Numbered from the stretch's first letter, positions 7,824 through 18,751 are shown. The stretch is DNA of 64,000 nucleotides from Desulfuromonas sp. (GCF_002868845.1 NZ_PKUB01000041.1:24111-88110), one strand, 5' to 3'. Translations and numbers: made by a program. The notes: a model not told the origin generated them from the sequence alone.

Positions 7824-10823
7824 ATGTTCGCCCACCTCCACGTCCACTCCTCCTTCTCCCCCGGCTGGGGCGTGCGCACGCCGCGGGAGATGTGCCGCCG
7901 GGCCCGCGCCCTCGGCATGACCCACCTGGCCCTGACCGACCGCAACGGCCTGTACGGCATCCCCCACTTTCTGGAGGTGGCCGCCGAGGAAGGGATCCGC
8001 CCCATCATCGGCTCCGAGGTGGCGGCCGGAAAGAACCGGGCGCTCCTCCTGGCCCGGAACGAAGAGGGCTACGCCAACCTCTGCCGCCTCCTCTCCGAGC
8101 GCCACTGCCGCACCGGCTTCTCCCTGCCCGAAGCGCTGCCCCCCCTGCGCCGCGGCCTGGCCGTCCTCAGCGACGACCCCGAGGTCCTCGAATCGCTGCG
8201 CCGCGGCGGCCGCGACGACCTCTACGTCGAGCTCTCGCCGGGGCACGCCATGGGCCGCGCCCTGGCCCTCGCCCGCAGCCTGCGGCTGCCCCCCGTCGCC
8301 ACCTGCCGCGCCGTTTCGATCGAGGCGGAGGACTTCGAGCTGCACCGGGTGTTGCGGGCCATCGCCACCAGCGCCAAGCTCTCCCGCCTCGCTCCCGAGA
8401 GCTGCGCCCGGGAGGGAGACCGCCTCCTCTCTCCCCGGGAGCTGGCCGATCTCTTCCCCCACTGCCCCGAGGCCCTGGAGAACGCCGCCGGGATCGCCGC
8501 AGGGTGCAAAACCGACTGGGACTTCTACGCCACCATCTTCCCCGCCTTCCGGGGGATGGAGAAGGAAGAGGCGATCGAGGAACTGGCGCTGCGGGCCCGG
8601 GCCGGGGCCCGCAGCCGCTACGGGGCCATCGACGCCGTTGTGGAAGCGCGTCTTCAGAAGGAGCTGGCCATCATCGGCGCCAAGGGCTTCGCCCACTACT
8701 TCCTGGTGGTGGAGGAGATCGCCCGACAGTCGCCGCGCACATGCGGGCGGGGCAGCGCCGCGGCCTCCCTGGTCTCCTACTGCCTCGGCATCACCCACGT
8801 CGACCCGATCCGGCACAACCTCTTCTTCGAGCGCTTCCTCAACGAGGGGCGCATCGACCCGCCGGACATCGACATCGACTTCCCCTGGGACGAGCGCGAC
8901 GGCGTGCTCGATTTCGCCTTCGCCCGCTACGGAAGCCGCCGGGCGGCCATGGTGGCCAACCAGATCGGCTTCAGGGGACGGGCCGCCCTGCGCGAGACGG
9001 CCAAGGTGTTCGGCATCCCGGAGGCCGAGATCAAGATGGTGACAAAGCGCATCTCGACCTACTGGGAGGCGGAACAGTCCGTCGCGGCGACGGGCGCACA
9101 TCCCCTGTTCGCCGGCGACCCGCTTCCCCCCGAGTGGCGCCGGATTCTCCGCATCGCCGGCCGCCTGAAGGGGCACCTGCGCCACCTCTCCCTGCACTGC
9201 GGCGGCCTGGTGATCGTCCCCGACGAGATCCGCCGTTTTGTCCCGGTGGAGGTCTCCGCCAAGGGGCTTCCGGTCATCCAGTGGGAGAAGGACCAGGCGG
9301 AGGCCGCCGGCCTTGTCAAGATCGACATCCTCGGCAACCGCTCCCTGGCGGTGATCCGAGACGCCCTGGAGGCGGTGAAGGAGAATACCGGCCGCGACAT
9401 CGACTACGCCGCCTGGGACCCCCTCGCCGACGAGGCGACCCGGGCGCTAGTGCGGCGCGGCGAGACCATGGGCTGCTTCTACATCGAGTCCCCCGCCACC
9501 CGCCAGCTGCTGCGCAAGATGTGGGGCGGCCCGGAGGCAGGCGGCCGCGACCTCTTCGAACATCTGGTCATGGCCTCTTCCATCATCCGCCCGGCGGCCA
9601 ACACCTATATCCGCGAGTTCGTCGCCCGGGTGCGGGGCAGGTCCTGGAAGCCGCTGCACCCCCTGCTCGGGGAGGTACTCGACGAGACCTACGGCATCGC
9701 GGTCTACCAGGAGCAGATCACCCGGATGGCCATGGCCATGGCCGGGTTCTCCCCCTTCGAGGGGGACCAGCTGCGCAAGATCATCAGCAAGAAGCACAAG
9801 GGGAAAAAACTGGAGGACCTGCGGCGGCGCTTCCTCGCCGGCGGCGGGGAGAAAGGGATCGCCCCGGAGGTCCTGGAGCGGGCCTGGAAGCAGATCCTTT
9901 CTTTCGGCGGCTACTCCTTCTGCAAGCCCCACTCGGCCTCCTACGCCCTGGTCAGCGTCAAGTCCGCCTGGCTCAAGGCCAACTACCCGGCCGAGTTCAT
10001 GGCCGCGGTGATCTCCAACGAGGGAGGCTTCTACTCGCCCCTGGCCTATCTCTCCGAGTGCCGGCGCCTTGGGCTCAAGGTGCTGCCCCCCGACGTCAAC
10101 GCCAGCGGCCGGCACTACACGGGCGCAGGGCGCGAGGTGCGGGTCGGCCTGATGCAGATCGGGGGCCTGACCCGTCAGGGCCTGGAGACGGTTTTGAATG
10201 AACGGGCCCGAGGAGGACCCTATCGCAGTTTCGGGGATTTTTTGCAGCGGGCGCCCCTCGGTCCGGCCGACGCCCGGCTCCTGGTCAAGGCGGGGTGTTT
10301 CGACGCCCTGGAGAGGCGGGAGAGCCGGCCCCGCCTGGGCTGGGAAATCCTGCGCTTTCACCGCGCCCCCCGGGGACAGAGCGAAGAACTGTTCGCCCGG
10401 CCCGCCGCGGAGCTGCCCGCCCCGCCCCCCTTCGAGGCGGCCGCGGTGCTGCGCCAGGAGATCGAGACCCTCGGCATGCTGGTCTCCTGCCATCCCCTGG
10501 TCCCCCACCGGCGCCCCCTCGCGAGGGCCGGGACCGTGCCGGCGGCCGAACTATCCCGCTGGACCGGGCGCTACGTCAGCGTCGCGGGGTGGTGGGTGAC
10601 GGGGAAGGTCGTACAGACCCGCAAAGGGAGCCCCATGGAGTTCCTCTCCTTCGAAGACACCACGGCCATCTTCGACGCCACCTTCTTCCCCAGAACCTAC
10701 GCGCGGTTCTGCCGCAAGCTCTCCCGGCTGCGCCCCTACCTGCTCAAGGGACGGGTGGAGGAGGAGTTCGGGGTGGCGACCCTCAACGTCGAATGGGTCG
10801 GGTTTCTCGACGAGGCCGCCTGA
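7824..10823 (+). CDS. dnaE2: Error-prone DNA polymerase DnaE2
   Basis: A 999-residue C-family polymerase. It has an N-terminal PHP domain (FAHLHVHSSFSPGWG), the palm with catalytic aspartates in PPDIDIDFPWDERD (about residue 350), fingers with KPHSASYALVS, tandem HhH and a C-terminal OB fold (about residues 900-990). It is shorter than replicative DnaE (about 1160), lacks its C-terminal tau-binding part, and sits in a lexA-imuB cassette, which together identify it as DnaE2/ImuC. It is known to act with ImuB in damage-induced mutagenesis. It begins 3 bases after the imuB stop, so it is cotranscribed and probably translationally coupled. Confidence 0.94.
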   Translation: MFAHLHVHSSFSPGWGVRTPREMCRRARALGMTHLALTDRNGLYGIPHFLEVAAEEGIRPIIGSEVAAGKNRALLLARNEEGYANLCRLLSERHCRTGFSLPEALPPLRRGLAVLSDDPEVLESLRRGGRDDLYVELSPGHAMGRALALARSLRLPPVATCRAVSIEAEDFELHRVLRAIATSAKLSRLAPESCAREGDRLLSPRELADLFPHCPEALENAAGIAAGCKTDWDFYATIFPAFRGMEKEEAIEELALRARAGARSRYGAIDAVVEARLQKELAIIGAKGFAHYFLVVEEIARQSPRTCGRGSAAASLVSYCLGITHVDPIRHNLFFERFLNEGRIDPPDIDIDFPWDERDGVLDFAFARYGSRRAAMVANQIGFRGRAALRETAKVFGIPEAEIKMVTKRISTYWEAEQSVAATGAHPLFAGDPLPPEWRRILRIAGRLKGHLRHLSLHCGGLVIVPDEIRRFVPVEVSAKGLPVIQWEKDQAEAAGLVKIDILGNRSLAVIRDALEAVKENTGRDIDYAAWDPLADEATRALVRRGETMGCFYIESPATRQLLRKMWGGPEAGGRDLFEHLVMASSIIRPAANTYIREFVARVRGRSWKPLHPLLGEVLDETYGIAVYQEQITRMAMAMAGFSPFEGDQLRKIISKKHKGKKLEDLRRRFLAGGGEKGIAPEVLERAWKQILSFGGYSFCKPHSASYALVSVKSAWLKANYPAEFMAAVISNEGGFYSPLAYLSECRRLGLKVLPPDVNASGRHYTGAGREVRVGLMQIGGLTRQGLETVLNERARGGPYRSFGDFLQRAPLGPADARLLVKAGCFDALERRESRPRLGWEILRFHRAPRGQSEELFARPAAELPAPPPFEAAAVLRQEIETLGMLVSCHPLVPHRRPLARAGTVPAAELSRWTGRYVSVAGWWVTGKVVQTRKGSPMEFLSFEDTTAIFDATFFPRTYARFCRKLSRLRPYLLKGRVEEEFGVATLNVEWVGFLDEAA

Positions 10824-10924
10824 ATCCCCATGCCGCCCGCTCCTTTCGCTTGCTCGGGACACATGGGGTTAAAAACTTGAGAACCAGCCCCAAAAACCGG
10901 CCTCACGCCCGTTCGCCTGCGCTC

Positions 10925-11000
10925 ACTCAAGCCGCAAAGACGCAAAGAAAGGCCGATCCGCCCCTGCCTTCTCTGTGTCTCCGTACCTCCGTGGCCAACG
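10925..11000. repeat. Intergenic repeat of the CGCAAAGACGCAAAG / CTCTGTGTCTCCGT kind
   Basis: A left arm of reiterated GCAAAGACGCAAAG and a right arm CTCTGTGTCTCCGTACCTCCGTGGCC. A related arrangement recurs at 16231-16325, and a more decayed one at about 12945-13030. Confidence 0.5.
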
Positions 11001-11028
11001 AAAAAGCCCCGGCAAAAAGCCGGGGCTT
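11001..11028 (-). terminator. Terminator of the VCBS-repeat gene
   Basis: Stem 11004-11013 against 11019-11028 (10 bp) with a 5-base loop. It is followed on the minus strand by a T run from 11005 to 11001. It lies just past the stop of the leftward gene. Confidence 0.85.
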
Positions 11029-11060
11029 GAGGTTTCAGGGGAAGGAGGAAGTCTCCAGAT

Positions 11061-12845
11061 CTACTGAATCTCGTAGATCAGCACCGAGGAGCGGGGAGTC
11101 GCCTTCTTGAACAAGTCGCCGTGGGAAAAGGCCACAACCGTAACGAGCTCGTCCGCCCCGTCGTTGTCGGCGTCGGCGACCCGGAAATCGGCCAGATAAC
11201 CGCCCACGCTGCCGGTCCGCCAGGTCTCCACCATGGCAAAGCCGTCCCACCTCATCGCCTTGAGGTGGCTCTGGCGGAACTCGCGGTAGGCGCTCCCCAG
11301 ACGCGAACCCTCGTTGACCGGGACCAGCACCTCGCCGCCGTTCCGCTCCAGGCGCGCCTTCAGAAAGACGAAACGCGGTCCCGGCTCATAGGCTTCCTCG
11401 GTGCGCACCATGAACGATTCGGACCCGCCGAACTGGTCTTCGCTCTCCCACAGCTTGGCGCCGCCGGCATCGAGGACCTGCAGCCGGTCCCCGCCGGAAA
11501 GGTTGGCCAGCAGGGAATCACCCTTCGCCCCCTCGAAAGGAACAAAACAGTACAGGGCCAGATTCCCGGGCAGCTTCACTGCAGGGCCCCGCTTGAGCTG
11601 GCGGTCTTCCCGAACCACGCGGAAGAGGGAGCCGCTGAAATCGTCTTCCCCCGCTCCCATTCGCTGGGCAAGGAGCACCGGCCCTTCTTCGGGCAGATCC
11701 ACCCGGCGGAACCACCAGGGGACCCGGGAGATGACCTCCTGCAGTCCGCCCTCGACCAATTCCACCACGAAGGAGGCCAGCTCCTCTCCCCGCCCCGCGG
11801 TGAGGTAGAGTTCCAACCTGCCGTCGCCGTCCAGGTCGGCCCCGTCCAGGGAAATGAGCTTGCGGGAGTCTTTGAGCGGCAGGGTGGACAGCGGATCGAA
11901 ACCCTTCGCCGCAACCCGTCCGATCTCCAGCCGGTCCTTGAAACAGACGGCCACCTCCAGGCGGCCGTCACCGTCCAGGTCGCCGACCTCGATGCCGACG
12001 GGCTGGCCCTTGAGCTCCGCACTGGACCAGACCCCCTCCAGGCCCGCCGCCTCCTTGCGGATAATCGCCCCCCGGCCTTCTGCCGGAGCCAGCGAGGCGC
12101 TCAGCGTTGAACCCGCGAGCTGGCCCGAAGTTGCAGCCGTTGCCGAAACTGCGGGCGCGGGCACGGCCGGCGGGGCCGGGGGCTGCGCGGGAGAGAGGGG
12201 GAGCGCCGGGAAGGCGGTCCCTGCGAAGCCGCCCAAAGCCTCGGGGGGATAGGATCTCAGGGTCTGGAAGGCACCGTCCTTCACCCCCAGCCCGTATTCA
12301 TCGAGCAGAAAAACCAGGACCGCCCTTTGCCCTTCGAGAGGGCCTGCGGGACGGGGCCTGGCCGCCTGGGCATCGGCATAGGGCGTCCAGTCGAGATGGG
12401 GCAGTCTCTCCCTCAACGCCTGAAAGAGGGGTTCTCCCCCTCCGGTGTCATCCCAGAAGAGGGCCGGCAGGTTTTCCCACCGCCGGATGCGATCACCGGG
12501 GCTCAGGGCCTCGCTGGCGCTCAGAATGGAGGCATAGGAGTATCCCTCCTTGACCCGCGTCACCTGGACGAACCCCTTGACCGCGTCGAGGGTGCCGAGA
12601 ACTTTCCCCGTGGTCGGGTGGACAACCCTCTCCCCGGGTCCCACCACGCTGAACAGGTCGCCCACTCGGGTTCCCTGGGTGGCGTCCAGGTCGACCAGCC
12701 ATTCAGTCCCCACCGTCATGACCAGAGAGCCGGGGACCGGCAGCAGGTCCTTGGCCACGTCGTCGGTCAATTCGGCCTGGCCCGGGAAAGGTCTCAGAAG
12801 AAGGGAGATCAGGACCAGAAATACGCAGAGCGAAAACCGTTGCAT
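11061..12845 (-). CDS. Exported protein with FlgT-like N terminus and VCBS/FG-GAP repeats
   Basis: A 594-residue protein with an N-terminal signal peptide (cleavage likely after PGQA). Residues about 30-125 resemble FlgT-type C-terminal domains (GTRVGDLFSVVGPGE and ALSPGDRIRRW). Residues about 200-260 are a Pro/Ala-rich linker. The C-terminal half is a beta-propeller with FG-GAP/VCBS calcium loops: DLDGDGRLEVAV, DLDGDGRLELYL and DADNDGADELVTV. Similar paired architectures occur in exported proteins of deltaproteobacteria with no settled function. It is monocistronic. It is probably periplasmic or on the outer surface. Confidence 0.8.
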   Translation of the reverse strand: MQRFSLCVFLVLISLLLRPFPGQAELTDDVAKDLLPVPGSLVMTVGTEWLVDLDATQGTRVGDLFSVVGPGERVVHPTTGKVLGTLDAVKGFVQVTRVKEGYSYASILSASEALSPGDRIRRWENLPALFWDDTGGGEPLFQALRERLPHLDWTPYADAQAARPRPAGPLEGQRAVLVFLLDEYGLGVKDGAFQTLRSYPPEALGGFAGTAFPALPLSPAQPPAPPAVPAPAVSATAATSGQLAGSTLSASLAPAEGRGAIIRKEAAGLEGVWSSAELKGQPVGIEVGDLDGDGRLEVAVCFKDRLEIGRVAAKGFDPLSTLPLKDSRKLISLDGADLDGDGRLELYLTAGRGEELASFVVELVEGGLQEVISRVPWWFRRVDLPEEGPVLLAQRMGAGEDDFSGSLFRVVREDRQLKRGPAVKLPGNLALYCFVPFEGAKGDSLLANLSGGDRLQVLDAGGAKLWESEDQFGGSESFMVRTEEAYEPGPRFVFLKARLERNGGEVLVPVNEGSRLGSAYREFRQSHLKAMRWDGFAMVETWRTGSVGGYLADFRVADADNDGADELVTVVAFSHGDLFKKATPRSSVLIYEIQ

Positions 12846-13047
12846 GAGAACAATCTCCTGTTTTCCGAAAAGGACTCAAGGGGCGGGTGACACCGCGAAT
12901 CTTCCTGCCATGAGCGGGACGAGTATTGGAACTACGACTCAGAATGATGCAAAGGGAAAAGGCCCGGGCGACTTCTTTATCACCGTTTCCTTGCGCCCTT
13001 CAGTGCCACCTTCGCGGCTTTGCGTGAAAGCCCTTGTGGTGCTCGAT

Positions 13048-13075
13048 AAAAAAAGGCCGGGCACAAGGCCCGGCC
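13048..13075 (-). terminator. Terminator of the porin gene
   Basis: Stem 13055-13062 against 13068-13075 (8 GC pairs), 5-base loop. It is followed on the minus strand by seven T (13054-13048). It lies 46 bases beyond the porin stop. Confidence 0.85.
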
Positions 13076-13121
13076 ACATGATAGGACAGACGGTCGCCAT
13101 TGGCAACCGACGCAATATTAC

Positions 13122-14381
13122 TTAGAAGGGCACGTGGATCATGGCGATCGCAGCGTAGGCGTCGTCAGGATCGTTGCCAGCAGCGGTGCCTTTGTAGAAG
13201 TCGCCGAAACCGGCATAGGCAACGCGCAGGCTGAGGTCCACCTTCTCGGCGAACTTCTTGCCAACCTGGGCAGCGGCTTCGAAGCCCATGCCCTCGCCGT
13301 CCACAACGCCGACATTATCGTCGTTGGCGTCGTCGGTGACGGCGGAGAAGTAGCCGAGGCCGAACTTGGTGTACATGTCCATGGGCATGTTGAAGCTGCC
13401 GCTCAGGACCGCGCCCCAGGCGCCGAAGCCGGCGTTGACGGCGTCGGTGAAGACGTAGCGGTTCTTGCCGGCGTCGGTGACGTACTTGTCGACGAGGAAG
13501 AAGACCAGGTTCTCATTGACGAACTCGTAGGCGCCGTAGTTGCCGGTCCAACCGTTGTTGTCGGCGGAGTCGTCGTCTTCGCTGAAGTAGAAGAGACGCA
13601 GGCCGAGCTGGCCGTTGTCGAGCTTCATGTTGCCCTTGACGGTGGCGGCGTAGCCGGTGCCGTCGGAACTCGCGGTCTCGTCGTCCTGGCTCAGGAAGAC
13701 GCCGAAGCCGTTGATGGCCATGTTGCCGAAGCGCACGTCGCCGTTGAGGCCGGCGTACAGGGCGGTGTTGCCGTCGAGGTCATCGGAGTTGTCAACCAGG
13801 TAGTAGACGCCGCCGCCGAGGGTGAGGGCGTCGCTGAACTTGTTGGAGACGCCGAGGCCATAGAGATCAACGTCGTCGGTCTCGCTACGGTCGTTCTCGT
13901 TCCACTTGGACCAGATGAGGCGCACATCGGCGGTACCGAGCTTGCCGGTGCCGACCGCGCCGGCCATGTCGTCGAAGAAGACAACGCCGTCGAAGTCGTC
14001 CTTGATGCCCTGAACGCCGAGGCGCAGGTTGCAGCCGCTGTCGGGGAACTTGACGTTGAGGAAGGCGTTCTTGGTTTCGAGGTTGATACTGTCGGCGCCA
14101 CGCTTGCCGTCGTTGCCGCCTTTGCCGTTCTCACCCCAATCTGTGTCGACTTCGCCGTAGTAGACGAAAGAGACGCGGTCGGTGAGGCTGTAGGTCATTT
14201 TCATGCGCAGGCGCTGGTTGACGAAAGTCTGATCGGTCGGCTCTTCGACGCCGGCCACCTTCGTCTGCTGGAGATAGCCCTGCGCCCGGTAGTAGCCGTT
14301 CAGCTTGAACTCGGCAAAGGCCGGGGTGGCGATGGCCAGGGCCAGAGCCACAACGAACAAGGTCTTTAAAATTCTGCTCAC
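13122..14381 (-). CDS. Outer-membrane beta-barrel porin
   Basis: A 419-residue exported barrel protein. The signal peptide runs from the GTG start (VSRILKTLFVVALALAI) to a TPAFA cleavage site. Amphipathic strands such as LNGYYRAQGYLQQ and NQRLRMKMTYSLTDRVSFVYYGEVD follow, with acidic loops. The last residues IHVPF give the terminal aromatic residue used by the BAM complex. The start at 14381 was chosen for AGGAGG upstream; no such site precedes the upstream in-frame ATG. Substrate is unknown. It lies 80 bases after the small lipoprotein gene and may share its promoter. Confidence 0.85.
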   Translation of the reverse strand: MSRILKTLFVVALALAIATPAFAEFKLNGYYRAQGYLQQTKVAGVEEPTDQTFVNQRLRMKMTYSLTDRVSFVYYGEVDTDWGENGKGGNDGKRGADSINLETKNAFLNVKFPDSGCNLRLGVQGIKDDFDGVVFFDDMAGAVGTGKLGTADVRLIWSKWNENDRSETDDVDLYGLGVSNKFSDALTLGGGVYYLVDNSDDLDGNTALYAGLNGDVRFGNMAINGFGVFLSQDDETASSDGTGYAATVKGNMKLDNGQLGLRLFYFSEDDDSADNNGWTGNYGAYEFVNENLVFFLVDKYVTDAGKNRYVFTDAVNAGFGAWGAVLSGSFNMPMDMYTKFGLGYFSAVTDDANDDNVGVVDGEGMGFEAAAQVGKKFAEKVDLSLRVAYAGFGDFYKGTAAGNDPDDAYAAIAMIHVPF

Positions 14382-14461
14382 TTTTGCCTCCTGAATGAAT
14401 AATTTAACCCCTCGCGTATTTAAATACCTCCACAAGGGCTTGGGACAACCTGAACAATCAA

Positions 14462-14605
14462 TTAATCATGGTCAACGGGAACTTCGAACTCGTACCCGCA
14501 AGCGGGGCACTTGACGCGGGCGGCTTCGCCTTTCTTCATACCAGCGCAAGCGGAAAGGGAGAGGGCCAGCACGGACACCAACAGGACAGAAATCAGTTTT
14601 TTCAT
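14462..14605 (-). CDS. Small CxxC lipoprotein
   Basis: A 47-residue protein with a signal peptide and lipobox LSAC. The mature part is a short charged stretch followed by VKCPACGYEFEVP, a half zinc-ribbon with a CxxC. The SD AGGAGGTGAAAGG directly precedes the ATG. It is the first gene after a strong promoter (14696-14723) and precedes the porin gene in the same direction. Function is unknown. The CxxC could bind metal or act as a thiol pair in the periplasm. Confidence 0.7.
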   Translation of the reverse strand: MKKLISVLLVSVLALSLSACAGMKKGEAARVKCPACGYEFEVPVDHD

Positions 14606-14695
14606 CCTTTCACCTCCTTTCATTCGTGAATGATTGAACTTTGGGTCATTTTGACCACAAAAACACACATCCAAACAGAACCCTATTTAAGCATA

Positions 14696-14723
14696 ATTAT
14701 ACTTAATACAATATCAATGCCAA
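14696..14723 (-). promoter_or_regulatory. Sigma-70 type promoter of the lipoprotein-porin unit
   Basis: On the minus strand: -35 TTGGCA (14723-14718), 16-base spacer, -10 TATAAT (14701-14696). It gives a leader of about 85 bases before the lipoprotein ATG. Confidence 0.7.
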
Positions 14724-14901
14724 TATTCAGAAAACCCCAAAACAAACCCGGGCCTCGTAAGGAGCCGATTTGTCGGGACTTTTTTCGCCCCCAAAACCGT
14801 CGGCCGCCGAACCGAGGATCCGAGACCTGTAGAACCTTTGCCACAGTGTTGTTTTTACGCAACGGTTAAACATCACTTCGCCTAATAAATGCATACCAAG
14901 G

Positions 14902-14929
14902 ATAATAGAAGACCTTTTCGGGTTGTCAA
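14902..14929 (-). promoter_or_regulatory. Second upstream promoter candidate
   Basis: On the minus strand: TTGACA (14929-14924), 16 bases, TATTAT (14907-14902). It would read into the same unit with a leader of nearly 300 bases. The rest of 14606-15089 holds no gene that I can support. Confidence 0.5.
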
Positions 14930-15089
14930 TATATTTAATGTTGCAGAAAACAAAAAACGCCCGGGGCGAGCTCCCTTCAAGCGCCGGATCGGCCGATCCT
15001 AGAGAACCTCATCTGCAAGCGGCAACCCTTTCTCGCGTTTTCCAACGAACAAGCGGGTCAAAACACCACAGGGCATCCGCTTCCTTCGG

Positions 15090-15593
15090 TTATTCCGAGT
15101 CGCCAACGTCAGCCATCTTGTCAACCTCAAGAATCAACTGCTTGGCGCTCATGATACTGCCGTCGCGGCGAACCTTGAATTCCTGATCAATAAAAAGCAC
15201 CCGCGGAATCAAGTAGACATTGTATGCTTTTCGTACAGACCCGTCATCGAGCAGAGTCACAAAATCGAGATTGACGGTGTTTTTTTCGCGATACTTCCGA
15301 ACCATGGACTCGGAGTCCTGAAGGAACACCTCCAATACCGCCACGTTTTTCTCTTTGAGATAGGCCTCAGCGTCTTCAATGGCTTCCGACTGTTGCTTGC
15401 ATGTCGGGCACCAGGTGGTGGCCAACTTGAGAAGAATGATCCTGCCCCGGTAATCGGAAAGGCGGACCGTCTCCCCCTCGAGCGTCGGCAGTTTGAAGTC
15501 GGGGGCCGGTTCTCCCTGTTCCATGGCGGGAGCGAGTGCGGGAAGCAAGAAGAGGAATGAAAAGACCAGGGCCAGTTGTTTCCATCTCAGCAT
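15090..15593 (-). CDS. TlpA/ResA-like thiol-disulfide protein
   Basis: A 167-residue periplasmic thioredoxin-fold protein. It has an N-terminal signal peptide (cleavage near PALAPA), the AhpC/TSA-like entry APDFKLPTLEGETVRLSDYRG, the active site WCPTC near residue 61 and the cis-proline loop in LIPRVLFIDQ. Members reduce or oxidise cysteines of secreted proteins, often for cytochrome c maturation. No cytochrome gene is next to it, so the client is unknown. It is transcribed alone from the promoter at 15703-15730. Confidence 0.88.
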   Translation of the reverse strand: MLRWKQLALVFSFLFLLPALAPAMEQGEPAPDFKLPTLEGETVRLSDYRGRIILLKLATTWCPTCKQQSEAIEDAEAYLKEKNVAVLEVFLQDSESMVRKYREKNTVNLDFVTLLDDGSVRKAYNVYLIPRVLFIDQEFKVRRDGSIMSAKQLILEVDKMADVGDSE

Positions 15594-15702
15594 TTGAGGA
15601 CCTCCCCGAAAATGGATGAAACCTCCTGCCAGCCCAGTCTAACAACCCCCCGTCGGGAGTCAAGCACCAACCCGCACCCCCTGTTTTAAAATTTTAGGGT
15701 CC

Positions 15703-15730
15703 AGTATATTTTTCTTTTCTGACCTGTCAA
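15703..15730 (-). promoter_or_regulatory. Promoter of the TlpA-like gene
   Basis: On the minus strand: -35 TTGACA (15730-15725), 16-base spacer, -10 TATACT (15708-15703). It lies in an AT-rich gap about 110 bases before the start codon. Confidence 0.7.
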
Positions 15731-15811
15731 GACAATTTTCATGTTGTGCCGCCAAGGTCCTGTTTTTTAAATCTAAAACACGGAACTTTTTTCAACAAAC
15801 ATTGTTTTGTT

Positions 15812-16219
15812 TTATCTTTTTGGGGTTTGACATAGCTCGGTCAGAACGCCCCCGGTAGCCTTGGGGTGGAGAAAGGCGATGCGGGTGCCGTGGGCGCCGC
15901 TGCGCGGAACTTCGTCGATGAGGCGAATCCCCTTGGCCTTGAACTGAGCCAGGGTCGTCTCGACATCCTCCACCTCATAGGCGACGTGGTGGATGCCCTC
16001 ACCGTTCTTTTCCAGGAACCGGGCCACCGGGGAATCGGGGGCGGTCGGCTCGAGCAGCTCGATCCGGCTCTCGCCGACGGCCAGAAAGGCGACCTTCACC
16101 TTCTGCTCGGCGACCTCCTCGGCCCCCTCGAAAACCATCCCCATCACGTCCCGGTAGAAGGGAACGGACGCATCGAGGCTCTTGACGGCCATTCCGATGT
16201 GATTGATTTTTTTTGTCAC
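15812..16219 (-). CDS. mce: Methylmalonyl-CoA epimerase
   Basis: A 135-residue glyoxalase-fold (VOC) enzyme that interconverts the 2R and 2S forms of methylmalonyl-CoA. Metal-binding positions are visible: His in KINHIGMAV at the N terminus, IELLEP in the middle, HHVAYEVED and the late LTEL glutamate. The length is that of the family. A GTG start at 16219 was chosen because AAGGAG lies 9 bases upstream; the ATG at 16228 directly abuts that SD. It is downstream of the mutase gene in the same direction and acts in the same pathway between propionyl-CoA and succinyl-CoA. Confidence 0.93.
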   Translation of the reverse strand: MTKKINHIGMAVKSLDASVPFYRDVMGMVFEGAEEVAEQKVKVAFLAVGESRIELLEPTAPDSPVARFLEKNGEGIHHVAYEVEDVETTLAQFKAKGIRLIDEVPRSGAHGTRIAFLHPKATGGVLTELCQTPKR

Positions 16220-16230
16220 GGCAATCATCT

Positions 16231-16325
16231 CCTTGAATGTAAAAGGCCACAGAGCCACAGAAAACACGGAGAGAGACCTCTAAAGGACTCTTCTCTTTGT
16301 CTCCGCGTCTCTGTGGCCAATTGTT
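16231..16325. repeat. CCACAGAG inverted-repeat element between mutase and epimerase genes
   Basis: A left arm beginning GGCCACAGAGCCACAGAAAA and a right arm TCTCTTTGTCTCCGCGTCTC, ending TGTGGCC, form an imperfect inverted repeat of about 90 bases in the intergenic mRNA. It is related in wording to the element at 10925-11000. Confidence 0.55.
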
Positions 16326-16335
16326 TCTACAGCCC

Positions 16336-17991
<1,656 letters not shown>

Positions 17992-18067
17992 GTCATAGCT
18001 CCTTTCAGTCACAAAACCAGAAGCCGTCCCTACGGCTCCGACTCCCCGGTTTTCGGCTTCTGCAAAA

Positions 18068-18094
18068 AGAAAAAGGACCGACCAGGGTCGGCCG
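18068..18094 (-). terminator. Terminator after the XRE-cupin regulator gene
   Basis: Stem with core 18078-18083 against 18086-18091, one mismatch outward. It is followed on the minus strand by CCTTTTTCTTTTTG. Readthrough would reach the mutase gene, which shows no obvious promoter of its own. Confidence 0.6.
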
Positions 18095-18184
18095 ATCCTC
18101 CGGTCTTGTCTCTATAAGGGGGGCGATTGTTCCTCTGCCCTCCGATGCCCGATCAAGAAGGGCGGGGTCGCTCTTCGCCGGCAG

Positions 18185-18751
18185 TCAGCGAGTTACAACG
18201 GCAACCACCTGAACCTCCTGGCCATCGTAAGAGAGAAGGCGGTGCTTGAGCTCTGAATCGAAGTAGATCGCATCCCCCGCCTCGAGGATAATGCGCTGGT
18301 CTTCGAGAATGACCTCCGCCTTGCCCTTGAGAATGAGCAGGAACTCCTCCCCTTCGTGATTGTAGAGGGTCTCCTCCTCGGCCCGCTCGGAGACGGAAAC
18401 CAGAAACGGCTCCATCTTCTTATTGCGCTTGCGGAAGGAGAGGGCCTCGTAGGTGTACCCGTGGCCGGTTCCTGCCTTGGAGATCACTCGACTTGCGACC
18501 CGCCGCTCCCCGCTGCGCACAACCTCGAACTTGCGTTCCTCCTCCTCCTCCTCGAAAAACAGGCCCATCTTCACGTCGAAGAACTTGGCGAGCTTGGAGA
18601 GGGTCGCGATGGGGGGCGAGACGTTGTTGTTCTCGATTTGCGAAATCAGGGCGGGAGAGAAACCCGTCTCCCGAGCCACGTCCTGCAGGGTAAGCTTGCG
18701 CGCTTTGCGAAGTTTCTTGATCTTGGAGCCGATATTGAATTCCAGAGCCAT
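18185..18751 (-). CDS. XRE-family regulator with cupin ligand domain
   Basis: A 188-residue regulator. Residues 8-65 form a Cro/CI helix-turn-helix (KLRKARKLTLQDVARETGFS, then SPALISQIENNNVSP). Residues about 110-185 are a double-stranded beta-helix cupin (YNHEGEEFLLILKGKAEV and GDAIYFDSELKHRL). Such proteins sense small acids, amines or acyl compounds. Its gene lies between the mutase and carboxylase genes of the methylmalonyl module. Its own promoter is nearly the same as that of the carboxyltransferase gene (24847-24899), which argues that it controls both. Confidence 0.9.
   Translation of the reverse strand: MALEFNIGSKIKKLRKARKLTLQDVARETGFSPALISQIENNNVSPPIATLSKLAKFFDVKMGLFFEEEEEERKFEVVRSGERRVASRVISKAGTGHGYTYEALSFRKRNKKMEPFLVSVSERAEEETLYNHEGEEFLLILKGKAEVILEDQRIILEAGDAIYFDSELKHRLLSYDGQEVQVVAVVTR

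Noticed and set aside
6621..9197. Long antisense open frames across imuB/dnaE2 (also across the biotin carboxylase, serA, porin and LRR genes)
   Set aside because: They mirror highly conserved sense genes, have no ribosome binding sites and read as Gly/Ala/Arg/Pro-rich shadow translations caused by high GC.
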